A DNA stretch of 64,000 nt from an uncultured Prevotellaceae bacterium. GTDB lineage: Bacteria; Bacteroidota; Bacteroidia; Bacteroidales; Muribaculaceae. Below the pieces are notes generated by a model, which saw nothing but the letters and a program-made list of their open reading frames with translations, searched no databases and was not told where the DNA came from. Made by a program: the position numbers and the translations under genes. The stretch spans positions 1-64,000 of the forward strand of contig ONLH01000008.1 in NCBI GenBank assembly GCA_900318645.1. The letters run 5' to 3'. This document shows positions 52,584 through 59,972 of the stretch, one piece after another. Within the stretch, counting starts at the first letter, position 1. Every line of letters begins with the position of its first letter.

Positions 52584-53057
52584 ATGAGAATTACACTTGC
52601 AGTGATCGGCAAGACCGAGGTGGGCTTTATCCGTCAAGGTATTGAAGAATACGTCAAGCGGTTGCAGCACTATGTCACTTTCAACATCCAGTATATTGGT
52701 GATGTGAAAGGCACCCGTAACATGAGCGAGGCTCAGCAGAAGGTTGCTGAAGGCAAACAACTGCTGTCTGCACTTGAGAGCAGCGACCACGTCGTGCTGC
52801 TTGACGAACACGGCACCGAACGCACATCCATAGATTACAGCCAGTGGCTACAGCGCCGCATGGCGAGCGGCAGCAAACGGCTGGTGTTTGTTGTGGGCGG
52901 TCCCTATGGTTTCTCTCAAGAAGTGTATGACCGAGCCAACGAAAAGATATCGCTCAGCAAGATGACCTTCCCTCATGAACTCGTGAGGCTCGTCTTTGTT
53001 GAGCAGCTTTATCGCGCGTTTACCATCCTGCGCCACGAACCATATCATCATGAATAG
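52584..53057 (+). CDS. rlmH: 23S rRNA (pseudouridine-1915-N3)-methyltransferase RlmH
   Basis: The 157-residue SPOUT-class methyltransferase has the full RlmH pattern: 'MRITLAVIGKTEVGFIRQGI' at the N-terminus, 'VVLLDEHGTERTSIDYSQWL' in the middle, the SAM-binding knot 'LVFVVGGPYGFSQEVYDRAN' and the C-terminal 'LSKMTFPHELVRLVFVEQLY', 'RAFTILRHEPYHHE'. It methylates the pseudouridine at 1915 in helix 69 of 23S rRNA on assembled ribosomes. The length is exactly that of the family. It is divergent from nadC. The following secreted-protein gene starts 18 nt downstream. Confidence 0.97.
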   Translation: MRITLAVIGKTEVGFIRQGIEEYVKRLQHYVTFNIQYIGDVKGTRNMSEAQQKVAEGKQLLSALESSDHVVLLDEHGTERTSIDYSQWLQRRMASGSKRLVFVVGGPYGFSQEVYDRANEKISLSKMTFPHELVRLVFVEQLYRAFTILRHEPYHHE

Positions 53058-53075
53058 TCAGTTAGTTTAAAGATA

Positions 53076-54203
53076 ATGATGATTAATAGATACTTATTCA
53101 TTGTATTCACTGTGCTTGTCTGTGCTTTAATGGCCGATGGCAAGTCCTATTATAACACTGTGGAAAACCAGTTCGGCGGGCTATTTCCCGACAAGGGAAT
53201 GAGGATGGCTGGACGTTACAAGGCCATTGTGGACGATCGCCTTATTGAGGAAAACGCAACGATGGCCGATGCCGTCACGACCGATATGATAGATGTTATC
53301 AGCACGTCCTATCGCTACCAGCTACGCTTCGCCAATCTCAACAACAAGCTGGGCAAGACCAAGTCAATAAAGAATCCTATGACTGGCGGCAAGACGACGA
53401 TTACCAGTCCACAGTGGGGTTTGGTCTTCAATTATGACGAGCAGGGCAACTATTGTGCCGTGGTGCTTAGTTGTGATAACAGCGCCCCCTATGACGACAT
53501 CACCGATGAGCGCTCAATGCGCGTTTCCCTCATGCAATATCAGGACGACGATGTAACCAAAGTGGCTTCCACGACCGTGAGCAAAGGCGTTTCACTGGAA
53601 GATGACCTGAATACCCTGTGTGTCGATGTTGATGAACGTGGCGTGAGAATCTCCATTGGCAAGGAAGAATTACAGACGGTGCTTGAGGCTTCAATCGTCA
53701 GGCCTGTGGGAGCGGTTCAGGTCGGCTATCTGGTCGGCCCTGGCTCTCGTGTTGCTATTGAGCGCGCTGTGTTGACTATTGAAAGGGAAGACCAAGTGGC
53801 CCCCTCCACTTTATGGACCCTCGAGGCCCTTGACGAATACTTGGCAAACAGCATTGATCCCGTGGAGGGCTACTGGTGCTATCTTGACCGGGACATGGAA
53901 GAGAAATGGCTGCGAATAGGCGGACGTTACACGCTTGCTGTGGTTCGCGCCGATGACGGCTACGACCTTATCTACATCGACGGAGCCCAAGTCAAGAAAT
54001 CGCTATGGAATCCAGGCATGTTAAAGGGTCACATGGTCAAGACGGTATTTTCCGGTAACTATGACCTCACCTGGATTGACGCCACCATGGAGCCCATCAG
54101 CGAGGATGCCTATGCCACGATTGAGAACGGCGTTATTCTTACCTTTAACTTCCCCGTTTTTAAGAGCCAAGTGCGTTTTGCCAAGGTCATCGAGCGCGAT
54201 TAG
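53076..54203 (+). CDS. Secreted protein of unknown function (375 aa)
   Basis: I do not recognise the family. A signal peptide (about 1-22, 'MMINRYLFIVFTVLVCALMA') is followed by an all-beta-looking sequence: a first part with 'WGLVFNYDEQGNYCAVVLS' and 'GVQVGYLVGP'-like segments (about 110-240), and a second part starting at 'LDEYLANSIDPVEGYWCYLD' (about 250-375). The second part resembles the C-terminal halves of Bacteroidales secreted proteins with a lipocalin-like feel. No lipobox and no obvious catalytic motif are seen. It lies between rlmH (18 nt upstream) and an outer-membrane barrel gene that has its own promoter. Function and exact localisation are open. Confidence 0.75.
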   Translation: MMINRYLFIVFTVLVCALMADGKSYYNTVENQFGGLFPDKGMRMAGRYKAIVDDRLIEENATMADAVTTDMIDVISTSYRYQLRFANLNNKLGKTKSIKNPMTGGKTTITSPQWGLVFNYDEQGNYCAVVLSCDNSAPYDDITDERSMRVSLMQYQDDDVTKVASTTVSKGVSLEDDLNTLCVDVDERGVRISIGKEELQTVLEASIVRPVGAVQVGYLVGPGSRVAIERAVLTIEREDQVAPSTLWTLEALDEYLANSIDPVEGYWCYLDRDMEEKWLRIGGRYTLAVVRADDGYDLIYIDGAQVKKSLWNPGMLKGHMVKTVFSGNYDLTWIDATMEPISEDAYATIENGVILTFNFPVFKSQVRFAKVIERD

Positions 54204-54213
54204 AAGAAGAATA

Positions 54214-54245
54214 TTTGCAAAGTTCATATAAACAAAGTAATTTTG
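54214..54245 (+). promoter_or_regulatory. Promoter for the first outer-membrane barrel gene
   Basis: TTTG (54214-54217), 20 nt, TAATTTTG (54238-54245): a full consensus match. It lies 49 nt before the ATG at 54294 and shows that the open frame from 54243 is not the real start. Confidence 0.75.
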
Positions 54246-54293
54246 CACCCCGATTTTGAAAAATTATTTTTAACAGATAGCAATTTAAAGAAA

Positions 54294-55028
54294 ATGAAGA
54301 AGATTGTTTTGATTTTTGTTGCCATGATGGCCATGGTACAGATGAACACGGCAGCCGCTGCTGAGGCTTCTGCCGACGTCGAAGAGAACAACATGACTTA
54401 TGACCACCCCTTCAAGAGTGAAGACGCTAAAAGTCATTGGGCCGTTACGACTAACGGCTTCTACTTCGGTATGGGCTTAAAACACAATTGGGAAACCATT
54501 AACAATAGCTTTGAAATCGGTTTGCTCAATATTGCCGCTGTAAACTATAACACCCTGCACGGCCAGAATATCTCGCTGGGTGTCGGTTTCCACCATCGCT
54601 CTTACAGCATGAAGCGTCCCACCATGCTCATGCGTGACGATGTTTCGGACGCTGTCATCGTTGGAACTTATCCCAGTATCGATACTGATAAAATCAAAAA
54701 CCGTTCCTCTAACCTGAACTTGTGGACCGTACAGTTCCCGCTGGTGTTCTCCCAGCGCATTGCTGGCAAACTCAACATCACCCTGGCTGGTATTCTCAAC
54801 TGGAACGCTTATGCTCGCGTTGACAATCATTATGAGCTCAATAAGGTAGAGAACGACACCAAGTTCAAGGGTCTTAAGCAGCAGAAGATCGGCTTTGATG
54901 CCATGGGAGCTCTCACTTGGAACAAACTCGGCATCTACTGCCGTTACACCCCGGGCAAGTTCTTCAAGGACGGTTACGGTCCCGAAATCAAGAACACTTG
55001 GACCATGGGTCTCACCATCGGTCTGTAA
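54294..55028 (+). CDS. Outer-membrane beta-barrel protein, copy 1
   Basis: The 244-residue protein has a signal peptide (MKKIVLIFVAMMAMVQMNTA) and alternating amphipathic beta-strands with 'GFYFGMGLKHNWETINNSFE', 'NYNTLHGQNISLGVGFHHRS' and a C-terminal strand ending in 'WTMGLTIGL', a typical terminal barrel signal. This points to a small (8- to 10-strand) porin-like barrel. Its paralogue at 56604 shares the motif order 'NNSF', 'LN.A..NYNTLHGQ', 'S.KRP', 'GIYCRY' and 'GPEIKNTWT'. It has its own promoter and terminator and lies just upstream of an ECF sigma gene. Function is unknown; the frame extends to 54243 but that part holds the promoter. Confidence 0.82.
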   Translation: MKKIVLIFVAMMAMVQMNTAAAAEASADVEENNMTYDHPFKSEDAKSHWAVTTNGFYFGMGLKHNWETINNSFEIGLLNIAAVNYNTLHGQNISLGVGFHHRSYSMKRPTMLMRDDVSDAVIVGTYPSIDTDKIKNRSSNLNLWTVQFPLVFSQRIAGKLNITLAGILNWNAYARVDNHYELNKVENDTKFKGLKQQKIGFDAMGALTWNKLGIYCRYTPGKFFKDGYGPEIKNTWTMGLTIGL

Positions 55029-55053
55029 TCCTTGGACCGAGATAACGGAAAAG

Positions 55054-55090
55054 ACGGAAATACCAAAAATAATGGTATTTCCGTTTTTTT
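55054..55090 (+). terminator. Intrinsic terminator after barrel gene 1
   Basis: ACGGAAATACC (55054-55064) pairs perfectly with GGTATTTCCGT (55074-55084) around a 9-nt loop, followed by T7. Confidence 0.88.
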
Positions 55091-55150
55091 CATTTATTTT
55101 GTTACAAATGGCGACTTTATGCGTTTATTGAGTAGAAACAGCATCATTAG

Positions 55151-55660
55151 ATGAATCAAACTGACCGCATAACAACTGCATTCACCGCCTTGAGGGAGCA
55201 GATGCTCTCGCTGGCCGAACGCATCACAGGCAACCATGATGATGCCGCCGATGCGGTCCAGGACGCCTTCGTGAAACTATGGCAGCAGCGTGGACGGTTT
55301 GAATCCACAAGCCATGCCCAGGGTGCGGGAATGATGACAGTTCGTACCACCAGCATTGACATGGCACGCCGCAACAGTCGCCAGGCTGATGTGCCTGTTG
55401 AACAGGCTGCTGACACCATCGATGAGGTTACCGATAATGACCGTAGCCTTGCCTATCGGCAAGTGCGCTACATCATCGACAATGACCTGTCAGATAACCA
55501 GCGGAAGATTATTGACCTGCGCGAATTGCAGGGTATGGAGTTTGAAGACATCGCCAACCAAATGAACATGACCGCCGCCAATGTGCGTGTGGAACTGAGC
55601 CGAGCGCGACGACGCGTGCGTGAAATTTACCAAGCAAGAAACATTGACAAAAAATCATGA
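55151..55660 (+). CDS. ECF-type RNA polymerase sigma factor
   Basis: The 169-residue sigma-70 family protein has region 2 ('AERITGNHDDAADAVQDAFV', 'KLWQQRGRFE') and region 4 ('LSDNQRKIIDLRELQGMEFE', 'DIANQMNMTAANVRVELSRA') with the helix-turn-helix at the C-terminus, and no regions 1 or 3, as in ECF factors. Its stop overlaps the next gene by 4 bases (ATGA); that gene encodes a membrane protein with the size and layout of an anti-sigma factor. Likely targets are the genes of this unit and perhaps the barrel genes around it (inference). No clear consensus promoter is seen upstream, which would fit autoregulation. Confidence 0.92.
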   Translation: MNQTDRITTAFTALREQMLSLAERITGNHDDAADAVQDAFVKLWQQRGRFESTSHAQGAGMMTVRTTSIDMARRNSRQADVPVEQAADTIDEVTDNDRSLAYRQVRYIIDNDLSDNQRKIIDLRELQGMEFEDIANQMNMTAANVRVELSRARRRVREIYQARNIDKKS

Positions 55661-56118
55661 ACAAGAATCAACACATATCTAGCCAAGCCGAACTGGAGCA
55701 GCTTATTGAGCGCTATTTTGACGGTGAGACCAGCGTCCAAGAAGAGCAGATGCTGCGTGAAATCTTAGCCGACTGCCCCTGGAGCAGCGAGGCGATTGAC
55801 GAGGCGCGCTTCACAATGGGCTACTTTGCCGCCCACAGCCATGAGGGCCAGCGTGTTGCTAAAAAGACTAGCAGCAACAAGTTCATCGGCATTGCGGCTA
55901 CGATAGCCATCGTCCTTGCAGCCGGTGGATATGCTTTATGGCACCAGCAACAATCGGCTGACGTGTGCATTGCCTATGTCAATGGCTTGGCTGTGCAAGA
56001 CGATGATAAGGTCATGGCACTGATAGCAAATGACTTGAACATGATGGACAATGCTGCCGACGCCATGACCGATCAGCTTTCCAGTCTGGGCGCAGCACTA
56101 GAACTTGATAACGAATAA
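55657..56118 (+). CDS. Putative membrane-bound anti-sigma factor
   Basis: The 153-residue protein has a cytosolic N-terminal part (about 1-70) with 'ELEQLIERYFDGETSVQEEQ' and 'LREILADCPWSSEAIDEARF', similar to zinc-less anti-sigma domains. One transmembrane helix (about 72-92, 'FIGIAATIAIVLAAGGYALW') and a short C-terminal part of about 60 residues outside the membrane follow. Gene order and translational overlap with the ECF sigma gene support the role; sequence similarity alone does not prove it. If it is cut during signalling, RseP (10021-11454) would be the natural intramembrane protease, but this is speculation. Confidence 0.75.
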   Translation: MNKNQHISSQAELEQLIERYFDGETSVQEEQMLREILADCPWSSEAIDEARFTMGYFAAHSHEGQRVAKKTSSNKFIGIAATIAIVLAAGGYALWHQQQSADVCIAYVNGLAVQDDDKVMALIANDLNMMDNAADAMTDQLSSLGAALELDNE

Positions 56119-56131
56119 ACAACGCGACAAT

Positions 56132-56578
56132 ATGAAACGGACTACAATCATCATCCTGACCTGCCTGCTGACTGCCATGGCAACCATGGCACAAACCGGC
56201 TTGAACATCAACCGCCTGTTTGATGGGCGATACAAGAAGGCTGCAGGTGCAACCGAGATCATCGTCACCGGCAGTCAAGCCCACGAAATCGGGCTCACAG
56301 TCTATCACAGCGTTAGCGTGACTGACAAGACTCAAGCCGAAATCATTGAGAATCTTGTGGTCAAAGACGGAGCCCAAGCCATCGACAAGGAAGTGGAGTA
56401 CCGCAATGGTCAACTGTACTACGGCTTCTACACGATGAAAAAGATGAAACGCGATAACCGTTACATCTTTTACCTGAACCAAAACCTGGCCCGCAAGTCA
56501 CCCAAGAATGTCGTCACACTCATCTATATGGAAGGCAGGGCCAGCGCCAACGAGATCAAGAAGTTAATCAGGAAATAA
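56132..56578 (+). CDS. Small secreted protein, DUF6108-like
   Basis: The 148-residue protein has a signal peptide (MKRTTIIILTCLLTAMATMA) and a single domain with 'GLNINRLFDGRYKKAAGATE', 'QLYYGFYTMKKMKRDNRYIF' and 'VTLIYMEGRASANEIKKLI'. This fits my memory of the Bacteroidales family DUF6108, which is often next to ECF sigma/anti-sigma genes. The family name is therefore tentative and the function unknown. An upstream in-frame ATG at 56105 lies in the end of the anti-sigma gene; the ATG at 56132 starts the signal peptide. It lies 14 nt after the anti-sigma gene and 26 nt before the second barrel gene, so it is in the sigma operon. Confidence 0.75.
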   Translation: MKRTTIIILTCLLTAMATMAQTGLNINRLFDGRYKKAAGATEIIVTGSQAHEIGLTVYHSVSVTDKTQAEIIENLVVKDGAQAIDKEVEYRNGQLYYGFYTMKKMKRDNRYIFYLNQNLARKSPKNVVTLIYMEGRASANEIKKLIRK

Positions 56579-56603
56579 TCACAATCAAATAAACAAATTC
56601 ATC

Positions 56604-57455
56604 ATGAAGAAATTCTCAATCATCATCGCAGCCATGATGGCAGCAGTGACCATGTCGGCACAAACGCCTGACACGGTTACCGTTATTGAAACACCTCATC
56701 AAGTCATCATCACCGAGACCACAACTGGCACTCGAGTAAAAGTTGTGGGTCAAAAGGACAATGAGGACTTCAGTTACACGTACACCGTGCAACATGCCTC
56801 AAACGACACCGTTCACACGACCAGCGACTGGGAATTGAATTTCCCGTTCAAGAAGAGCAGCAACAAGGAATATCACTGGAGCATTGTTGCTTCGGGATTA
56901 TACTTCGGACTAGGACTCGGCACTTCCTATGATCTTGTCAACAACAGCTTCAACTGGGGTATCCTCAACTTTGCCAGCCTCAATTACAACACCCTGCATG
57001 GGCAGCAATTCTCGATTGGCGTCGGCTATGACAATAAACGATTCTCGCTCAAGCGCCCCAACTGTTTTGTCATGGATGAAGCAACTAACATTGTGGGAAT
57101 TGAGTCTTATCCCGAGGGCACTGTTGACCGTTCATCAATCATTTCGGTCAACGCCATCCAATTTCCGCTCCAATTCCAGCAGTTCATCGGAAAAAATTTC
57201 CACTTTACACTTGGCGGAACTATGAATTGGAACTTTTATGCCAAGTGCAACACCCATTATAAGGTCAACAAGACCCACCACGATGTGTCTTACCGCGGAA
57301 TCAAGCAGAACAAACTGACCTTTGATGTCTATGGCGCTTTGTCCTATAATCGCATTGGCATTTATTGCCGCTATAGCCCCTGTAATGTGTTTAAGAAAGG
57401 ATTCGGTCCCGAAATCAAGAATACTTGGACATTGGGCGTTGCCATTGCTTTGTAA
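56604..57455 (+). CDS. Outer-membrane beta-barrel protein, copy 2
   Basis: The 283-residue protein has a signal peptide (MKKFSIIIAAMMAAVTMSAQ), a Thr/Val-rich N-terminal insert of about 60 residues ('TVTVIETPHQVIITETTTGT') not present in copy 1, then the same barrel: 'LYFGLGLGTSYDLVNNSFNW', 'LNYNTLHGQQFSIGVGY', 'SLKRP', 'GIYCRYSP' and the terminal strand 'NTWTLGVAIAL'. It is the last gene of the ECF sigma operon and ends in a strong terminator. The insert could be a plug or a periplasmic strand. A small transport or adhesion barrel is likely; the ligand is unknown. Confidence 0.82.
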   Translation: MKKFSIIIAAMMAAVTMSAQTPDTVTVIETPHQVIITETTTGTRVKVVGQKDNEDFSYTYTVQHASNDTVHTTSDWELNFPFKKSSNKEYHWSIVASGLYFGLGLGTSYDLVNNSFNWGILNFASLNYNTLHGQQFSIGVGYDNKRFSLKRPNCFVMDEATNIVGIESYPEGTVDRSSIISVNAIQFPLQFQQFIGKNFHFTLGGTMNWNFYAKCNTHYKVNKTHHDVSYRGIKQNKLTFDVYGALSYNRIGIYCRYSPCNVFKKGFGPEIKNTWTLGVAIAL

Positions 57456-57470
57456 TATGAGATAACGGAA

Positions 57471-57508
57471 AAACGGAGAATCCTTCATTCTGGGATTCTC
57501 CGTTTTTT
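57471..57508. terminator. Bidirectional terminator after barrel gene 2
   Basis: A perfect 13-bp stem (AAACGGAGAATCC at 57471-57483, GGATTCTCCGTTT at 57493-57505) is followed by T's on the plus strand and by TTTTCCGTT on the minus strand. It serves the barrel gene and the convergent metallo-beta-lactamase gene. Confidence 0.88.
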
Positions 57509-57532
57509 ATTGCTCTGTTTCAGTTCCTTCAG

Positions 57533-58171
57533 TTACAGGAAAGGGTTGCAGCGTTTCTCGTCAGCAACGGTGGTTGTGGGACCGTGGCCTGAGGCGATGA
57601 TGGTCTCGTCGGGGAGCGGGAGAATCTTCTCGCGGATGCTGTTGATGAGTTGGGCAAAATCACCGCCCCACAAGTCGGTGCGGCCGATGCTACCGTTGAA
57701 GATGGTGTCACCACTGAACAGCAAATTGCTCTGCGGCACGTAGAAGGCCAAGCCGCCTGGGCTGTGACCGGGAACGTGCAACACCTGGATGATCTCGTCG
57801 CCCAAAGGTAATGTATCACCTTCAGACAAGTTGCGATCAACCGTCAAAGGCTCCACCTCTATATTGATGCGGAAATGTGCCACCTGATCGGGCAACTCCT
57901 GCCCCAATGGGTTATCCAGGGCGCTGCCGCATACGTCAGCTCCTGTCTTGTCGGCTAGCCAACGGGCTCCAGTGATGTGGTCAACATGCAGGTGAGTTAA
58001 CAGGACGTGCTTCACGTTCAGCTGATGCTCATCAATGAACTTTGTCACCATCTCGCGCTCACCTTCGCGCATCATGCCAGGGTCGATAACGACGGCCTCA
58101 TGAGAAGCCTCGTCCCACAGGATATACATATTTTCGCCAAACGGGTTGACGGACATCATTGTCGCGTTCAT
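57533..58171 (-). CDS. Metallo-beta-lactamase fold hydrolase, glyoxalase II-like
   Basis: The 212-residue protein has the dinuclear zinc motif HLHVDH (residues 60-65) in 'VLLTHLHVDHITGA', then 'VPGHSPGGLAFYV', the bridging Asp in 'LFSGDTIFNGSIGRTDLWGG' and the final His in 'IASGHGPTTTV', all typical of the glyoxalase II subfamily. Such enzymes hydrolyse thioesters such as lactoylglutathione-type adducts, but many Bacteroidetes members have no known substrate. It is cytosolic. It follows rsmG by a 33-bp spacer made almost wholly of 7-bp repeat units, and ends at a shared terminator. Confidence 0.9.
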   Translation of the reverse strand: MNATMMSVNPFGENMYILWDEASHEAVVIDPGMMREGEREMVTKFIDEHQLNVKHVLLTHLHVDHITGARWLADKTGADVCGSALDNPLGQELPDQVAHFRINIEVEPLTVDRNLSEGDTLPLGDEIIQVLHVPGHSPGGLAFYVPQSNLLFSGDTIFNGSIGRTDLWGGDFAQLINSIREKILPLPDETIIASGHGPTTTVADEKRCNPFL

Positions 58172-58207
58172 ATCGTTTAAAGGTTAATGGTTAAAGTTTA
58201 ATGGTTA
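58172..58207 (-). repeat. 7-bp units filling the rsmG-MBL spacer
   Basis: In gene direction the rsmG stop TAA is itself the start of a run of TAACCAT, TAAACTT, TAACCAT, TAACCTT, TAAACG in 7-nt register, reaching to 3 nt before the next ATG. There is no GC block and no core. Confidence 0.7.
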
Positions 58208-58825
58208 TAGGGGGAGGTAGAGGATTTTCTTGGTTTTGAAGAAATCTTCCTTGAAGTAGCTGGAGAGGTCATCAATGAGGACTTGGTTCTTGAACTGCTG
58301 TACTTCGCCGCTCAGGTCACCGCCCTTGAGGCAGAGTAGACCGTTGGGGATGGCATTTTGATCCTCGCTGGCGATAAATCGCTTGACCAACGGCACCATG
58401 TCGCCCAACGGCATCACAGCACGGCTGACCACAAAGTCAAATTTGCCCTTTACCTCCTTGACGTCTCCATGCTGGATGGTTACATTTTTCAGCCCGATGC
58501 GCTCTGCTATATCCTGTGCCACCTTCAGCTTTTTGCAGATGCGATCCACGAGATGGAAAGCCACATCAGGATAATATACGGCCAATGGGATGGCGGGGAA
58601 TCCCCCACCCGTCCCTAGGTCCATCACCCTTGTACCGGGTGTGAACCTGACGAACTTGACCAACCCCAGGGAGTGCAGGATGTGGTTCACTTCCAGATTA
58701 TCGATGTCCTTGCGTGAAATGACATTGATGCGGGCATTCCACTCGGGATAGAGCGTTTCGAGCTGCGAGAACTGCTCGCGTTGTACCTCGGTCAATTCCG
58801 GGAAATATTTCAGGATATGTTCCAT
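58205..58825 (-). CDS. rsmG: 16S rRNA (guanine-527-N7)-methyltransferase RsmG
   Basis: The 206-residue methyltransferase has 'WNARINVISRKDIDNLEVNH', the SAM motif 'VMDLGTGGGFPAIPLAVYYP', 'FHLVDRICKKLKVAQDIAER', 'GDVKEVKGKFDFVVSRAVMP' and 'LLCLKGGDL', the usual RsmG pattern and length. It makes m7G527 in 16S rRNA; loss of RsmG gives low-level streptomycin resistance in other bacteria. It is cytosolic. It lies downstream of the DUF3298 lipoprotein gene with a mosaic repeat between them, and upstream of the MBL hydrolase. Confidence 0.96.
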   Translation of the reverse strand: MEHILKYFPELTEVQREQFSQLETLYPEWNARINVISRKDIDNLEVNHILHSLGLVKFVRFTPGTRVMDLGTGGGFPAIPLAVYYPDVAFHLVDRICKKLKVAQDIAERIGLKNVTIQHGDVKEVKGKFDFVVSRAVMPLGDMVPLVKRFIASEDQNAIPNGLLCLKGGDLSGEVQQFKNQVLIDDLSSYFKEDFFKTKKILYLPL

Positions 58826-58829
58826 GTGG

Positions 58830-58938
58830 TTGTCAGTTTTCAGTTGTCAGTTTTTAGTTTTTAGTTGTCAGTTGTCAGAATGCAGATGCCTCTCTAAACT
58901 CTAAACTTTAAACTTTAAACTGCGAGCGCCAGCTCGCA
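58830..58938 (-). repeat. Mosaic intercistronic repeat between the DUF3298 gene and rsmG
   Basis: Directly after the TGA stop the 19-mer TGCGAGCTGGCGCTCGCAG begins, identical to the copy at 16526. GTTTAAA/GTTTAGA units, the core GGCATCTGC (one change) with ATTCTGAC, and 7-bp AACTGAC/AACTAAA units follow, ending 4 nt before the rsmG ATG. Confidence 0.85.
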
Positions 58939-59784
58939 TCAAAGCCTATCAAGGATGCTGTCGTCACACTTGCTGTCGCTCAAAGCGGCATAGGGGATGG
59001 TGATACGTGGTTCCCCAACAGCCTCGACAGCCAGTTCATTAGGCAGGAAACTCCAAGTTATACCCTTGTCGTCAAAGAAGAAATTACGGGTCACCGAGAT
59101 ATTTTCTACATTAAAGTAACCCAAGTCGTTGAGCTGCTCATTGCCCGTGGCATTATTCTGCTTCAACAACTGCTGCTTCAACAGCTGGCAGACGTCGGCA
59201 ATGGCATCGTCGCGGAAGAGGCGGTTCAGGTCGATGAATGACTGGGTCTTCACGTCAAAGCTGTAGTAGCGATGGGTGATAGAGGTCACTTTGTCATTCT
59301 TCTTTACCACATCAACGCGCTCAAATGTCACAATGCCATTCTTGTTATAGACAGGAGTGATGCGGGTACTGGTGGCATACTTGAGGGTCACCATGTCGTC
59401 ACGCTCATCAATCTCGTCACTGCTCACTGGCTCCTGCATGAAGTCATACTGGTGCATGCTGTTGGCGACAACCTGGCGCATTGCCTCCTGCAGGGACAAG
59501 GAGTCGCCTGATTCGAGTACATAGGCTGCAAACAAGCGTTGCAGGCTGTCCACCGGCTGCCCCTCGACAGTAGCTGCTGGGTAGTCAATCGTAGCATCGG
59601 CATCAATGGTGCAACGTTCGCCTTCCGCCATGTTAAAGCTAGAATGATCGCTCAGCTGCTGGGTCTTGACCGTGACAGCGGGTTTTCCATCACCCGTCTT
59701 TCCCGTCCCAGACTTGCCGCAAGAGCCAAGCAAACCGATGATTGACAGTATTATAAATATTGAAAGAGCCTTTGTTTTCATCAT
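58939..59784 (-). CDS. DUF3298 (RsiV-like) lipoprotein
   Basis: The 281-residue protein has a lipoprotein signal (lipobox in 'IIGLLGSC', Cys at about 22), a Gly/Lys/Thr linker, and an N-terminal DUF4163-like part ('IDADATIDYPAATVEGQPVD', 'LQRLFAAYVLESGD'). The C-terminal DUF3298 domain shows 'VTSITHRYYSFDVKTQSFID', 'LNRLFRDDAI' and 'ITWSFLPNELAVEAVGEPRI', 'TIPYAAL'. In Bacillus RsiV this fold is the extracellular lysozyme-binding part of an anti-sigma factor; here it is a stand-alone lipoprotein without a sigma gene beside it. The first two codons are both ATG. The stop codon directly adjoins a repeat element. Confidence 0.88.
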   Translation of the reverse strand: MMKTKALSIFIILSIIGLLGSCGKSGTGKTGDGKPAVTVKTQQLSDHSSFNMAEGERCTIDADATIDYPAATVEGQPVDSLQRLFAAYVLESGDSLSLQEAMRQVVANSMHQYDFMQEPVSSDEIDERDDMVTLKYATSTRITPVYNKNGIVTFERVDVVKKNDKVTSITHRYYSFDVKTQSFIDLNRLFRDDAIADVCQLLKQQLLKQNNATGNEQLNDLGYFNVENISVTRNFFFDDKGITWSFLPNELAVEAVGEPRITIPYAALSDSKCDDSILDRL

Positions 59785-59815
59785 GATTTAGTTGAATGTT
59801 TCTTTATTAAAAATG

Positions 59816-59844
59816 CTAAGGTAGTACATTTTTGTTGAAAACAA
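59816..59844 (-). promoter_or_regulatory. Candidate promoter for the DUF3298 gene
   Basis: On the minus strand TTG (59844-59842), 18 nt and TACCTTAG (59823-59816), close to TAnnTTTG, lie 32 nt before the ATG. Confidence 0.35.
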
Positions 59845-59883
59845 GCCGAGAAATGGATTTTTTTGCCGAAATTTGCAGAAAAA

Positions 59884-59950
59884 TAGGCATTAGGCTTTAG
59901 GTGTCAGCCTTTAGGCTTTAGCGGGCATCCGCTTTCCTGTTGATGACCTG
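59884..59950 (+). repeat. Partial mosaic repeat upstream of the S1-domain gene
   Basis: Five 7-bp units of GGCTTTA/GGCATTA/GCCTTTA type are followed by GGCATCCGC and TTTCCTG, the core of the intercistronic element. Unlike the other core-bearing copies it lies between divergent genes, with no stop codon next to it and no GC block. Confidence 0.65.
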
Positions 59951-59972
59951 AGGATATTAATAAAATGAAAAA

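Noticed and set aside
52488..52811. N-terminal extension of nadC
   Set aside because: The extra 108 codons run through the promoter region and antisense to rlmH. The ATG at 52487 gives the family's usual length.
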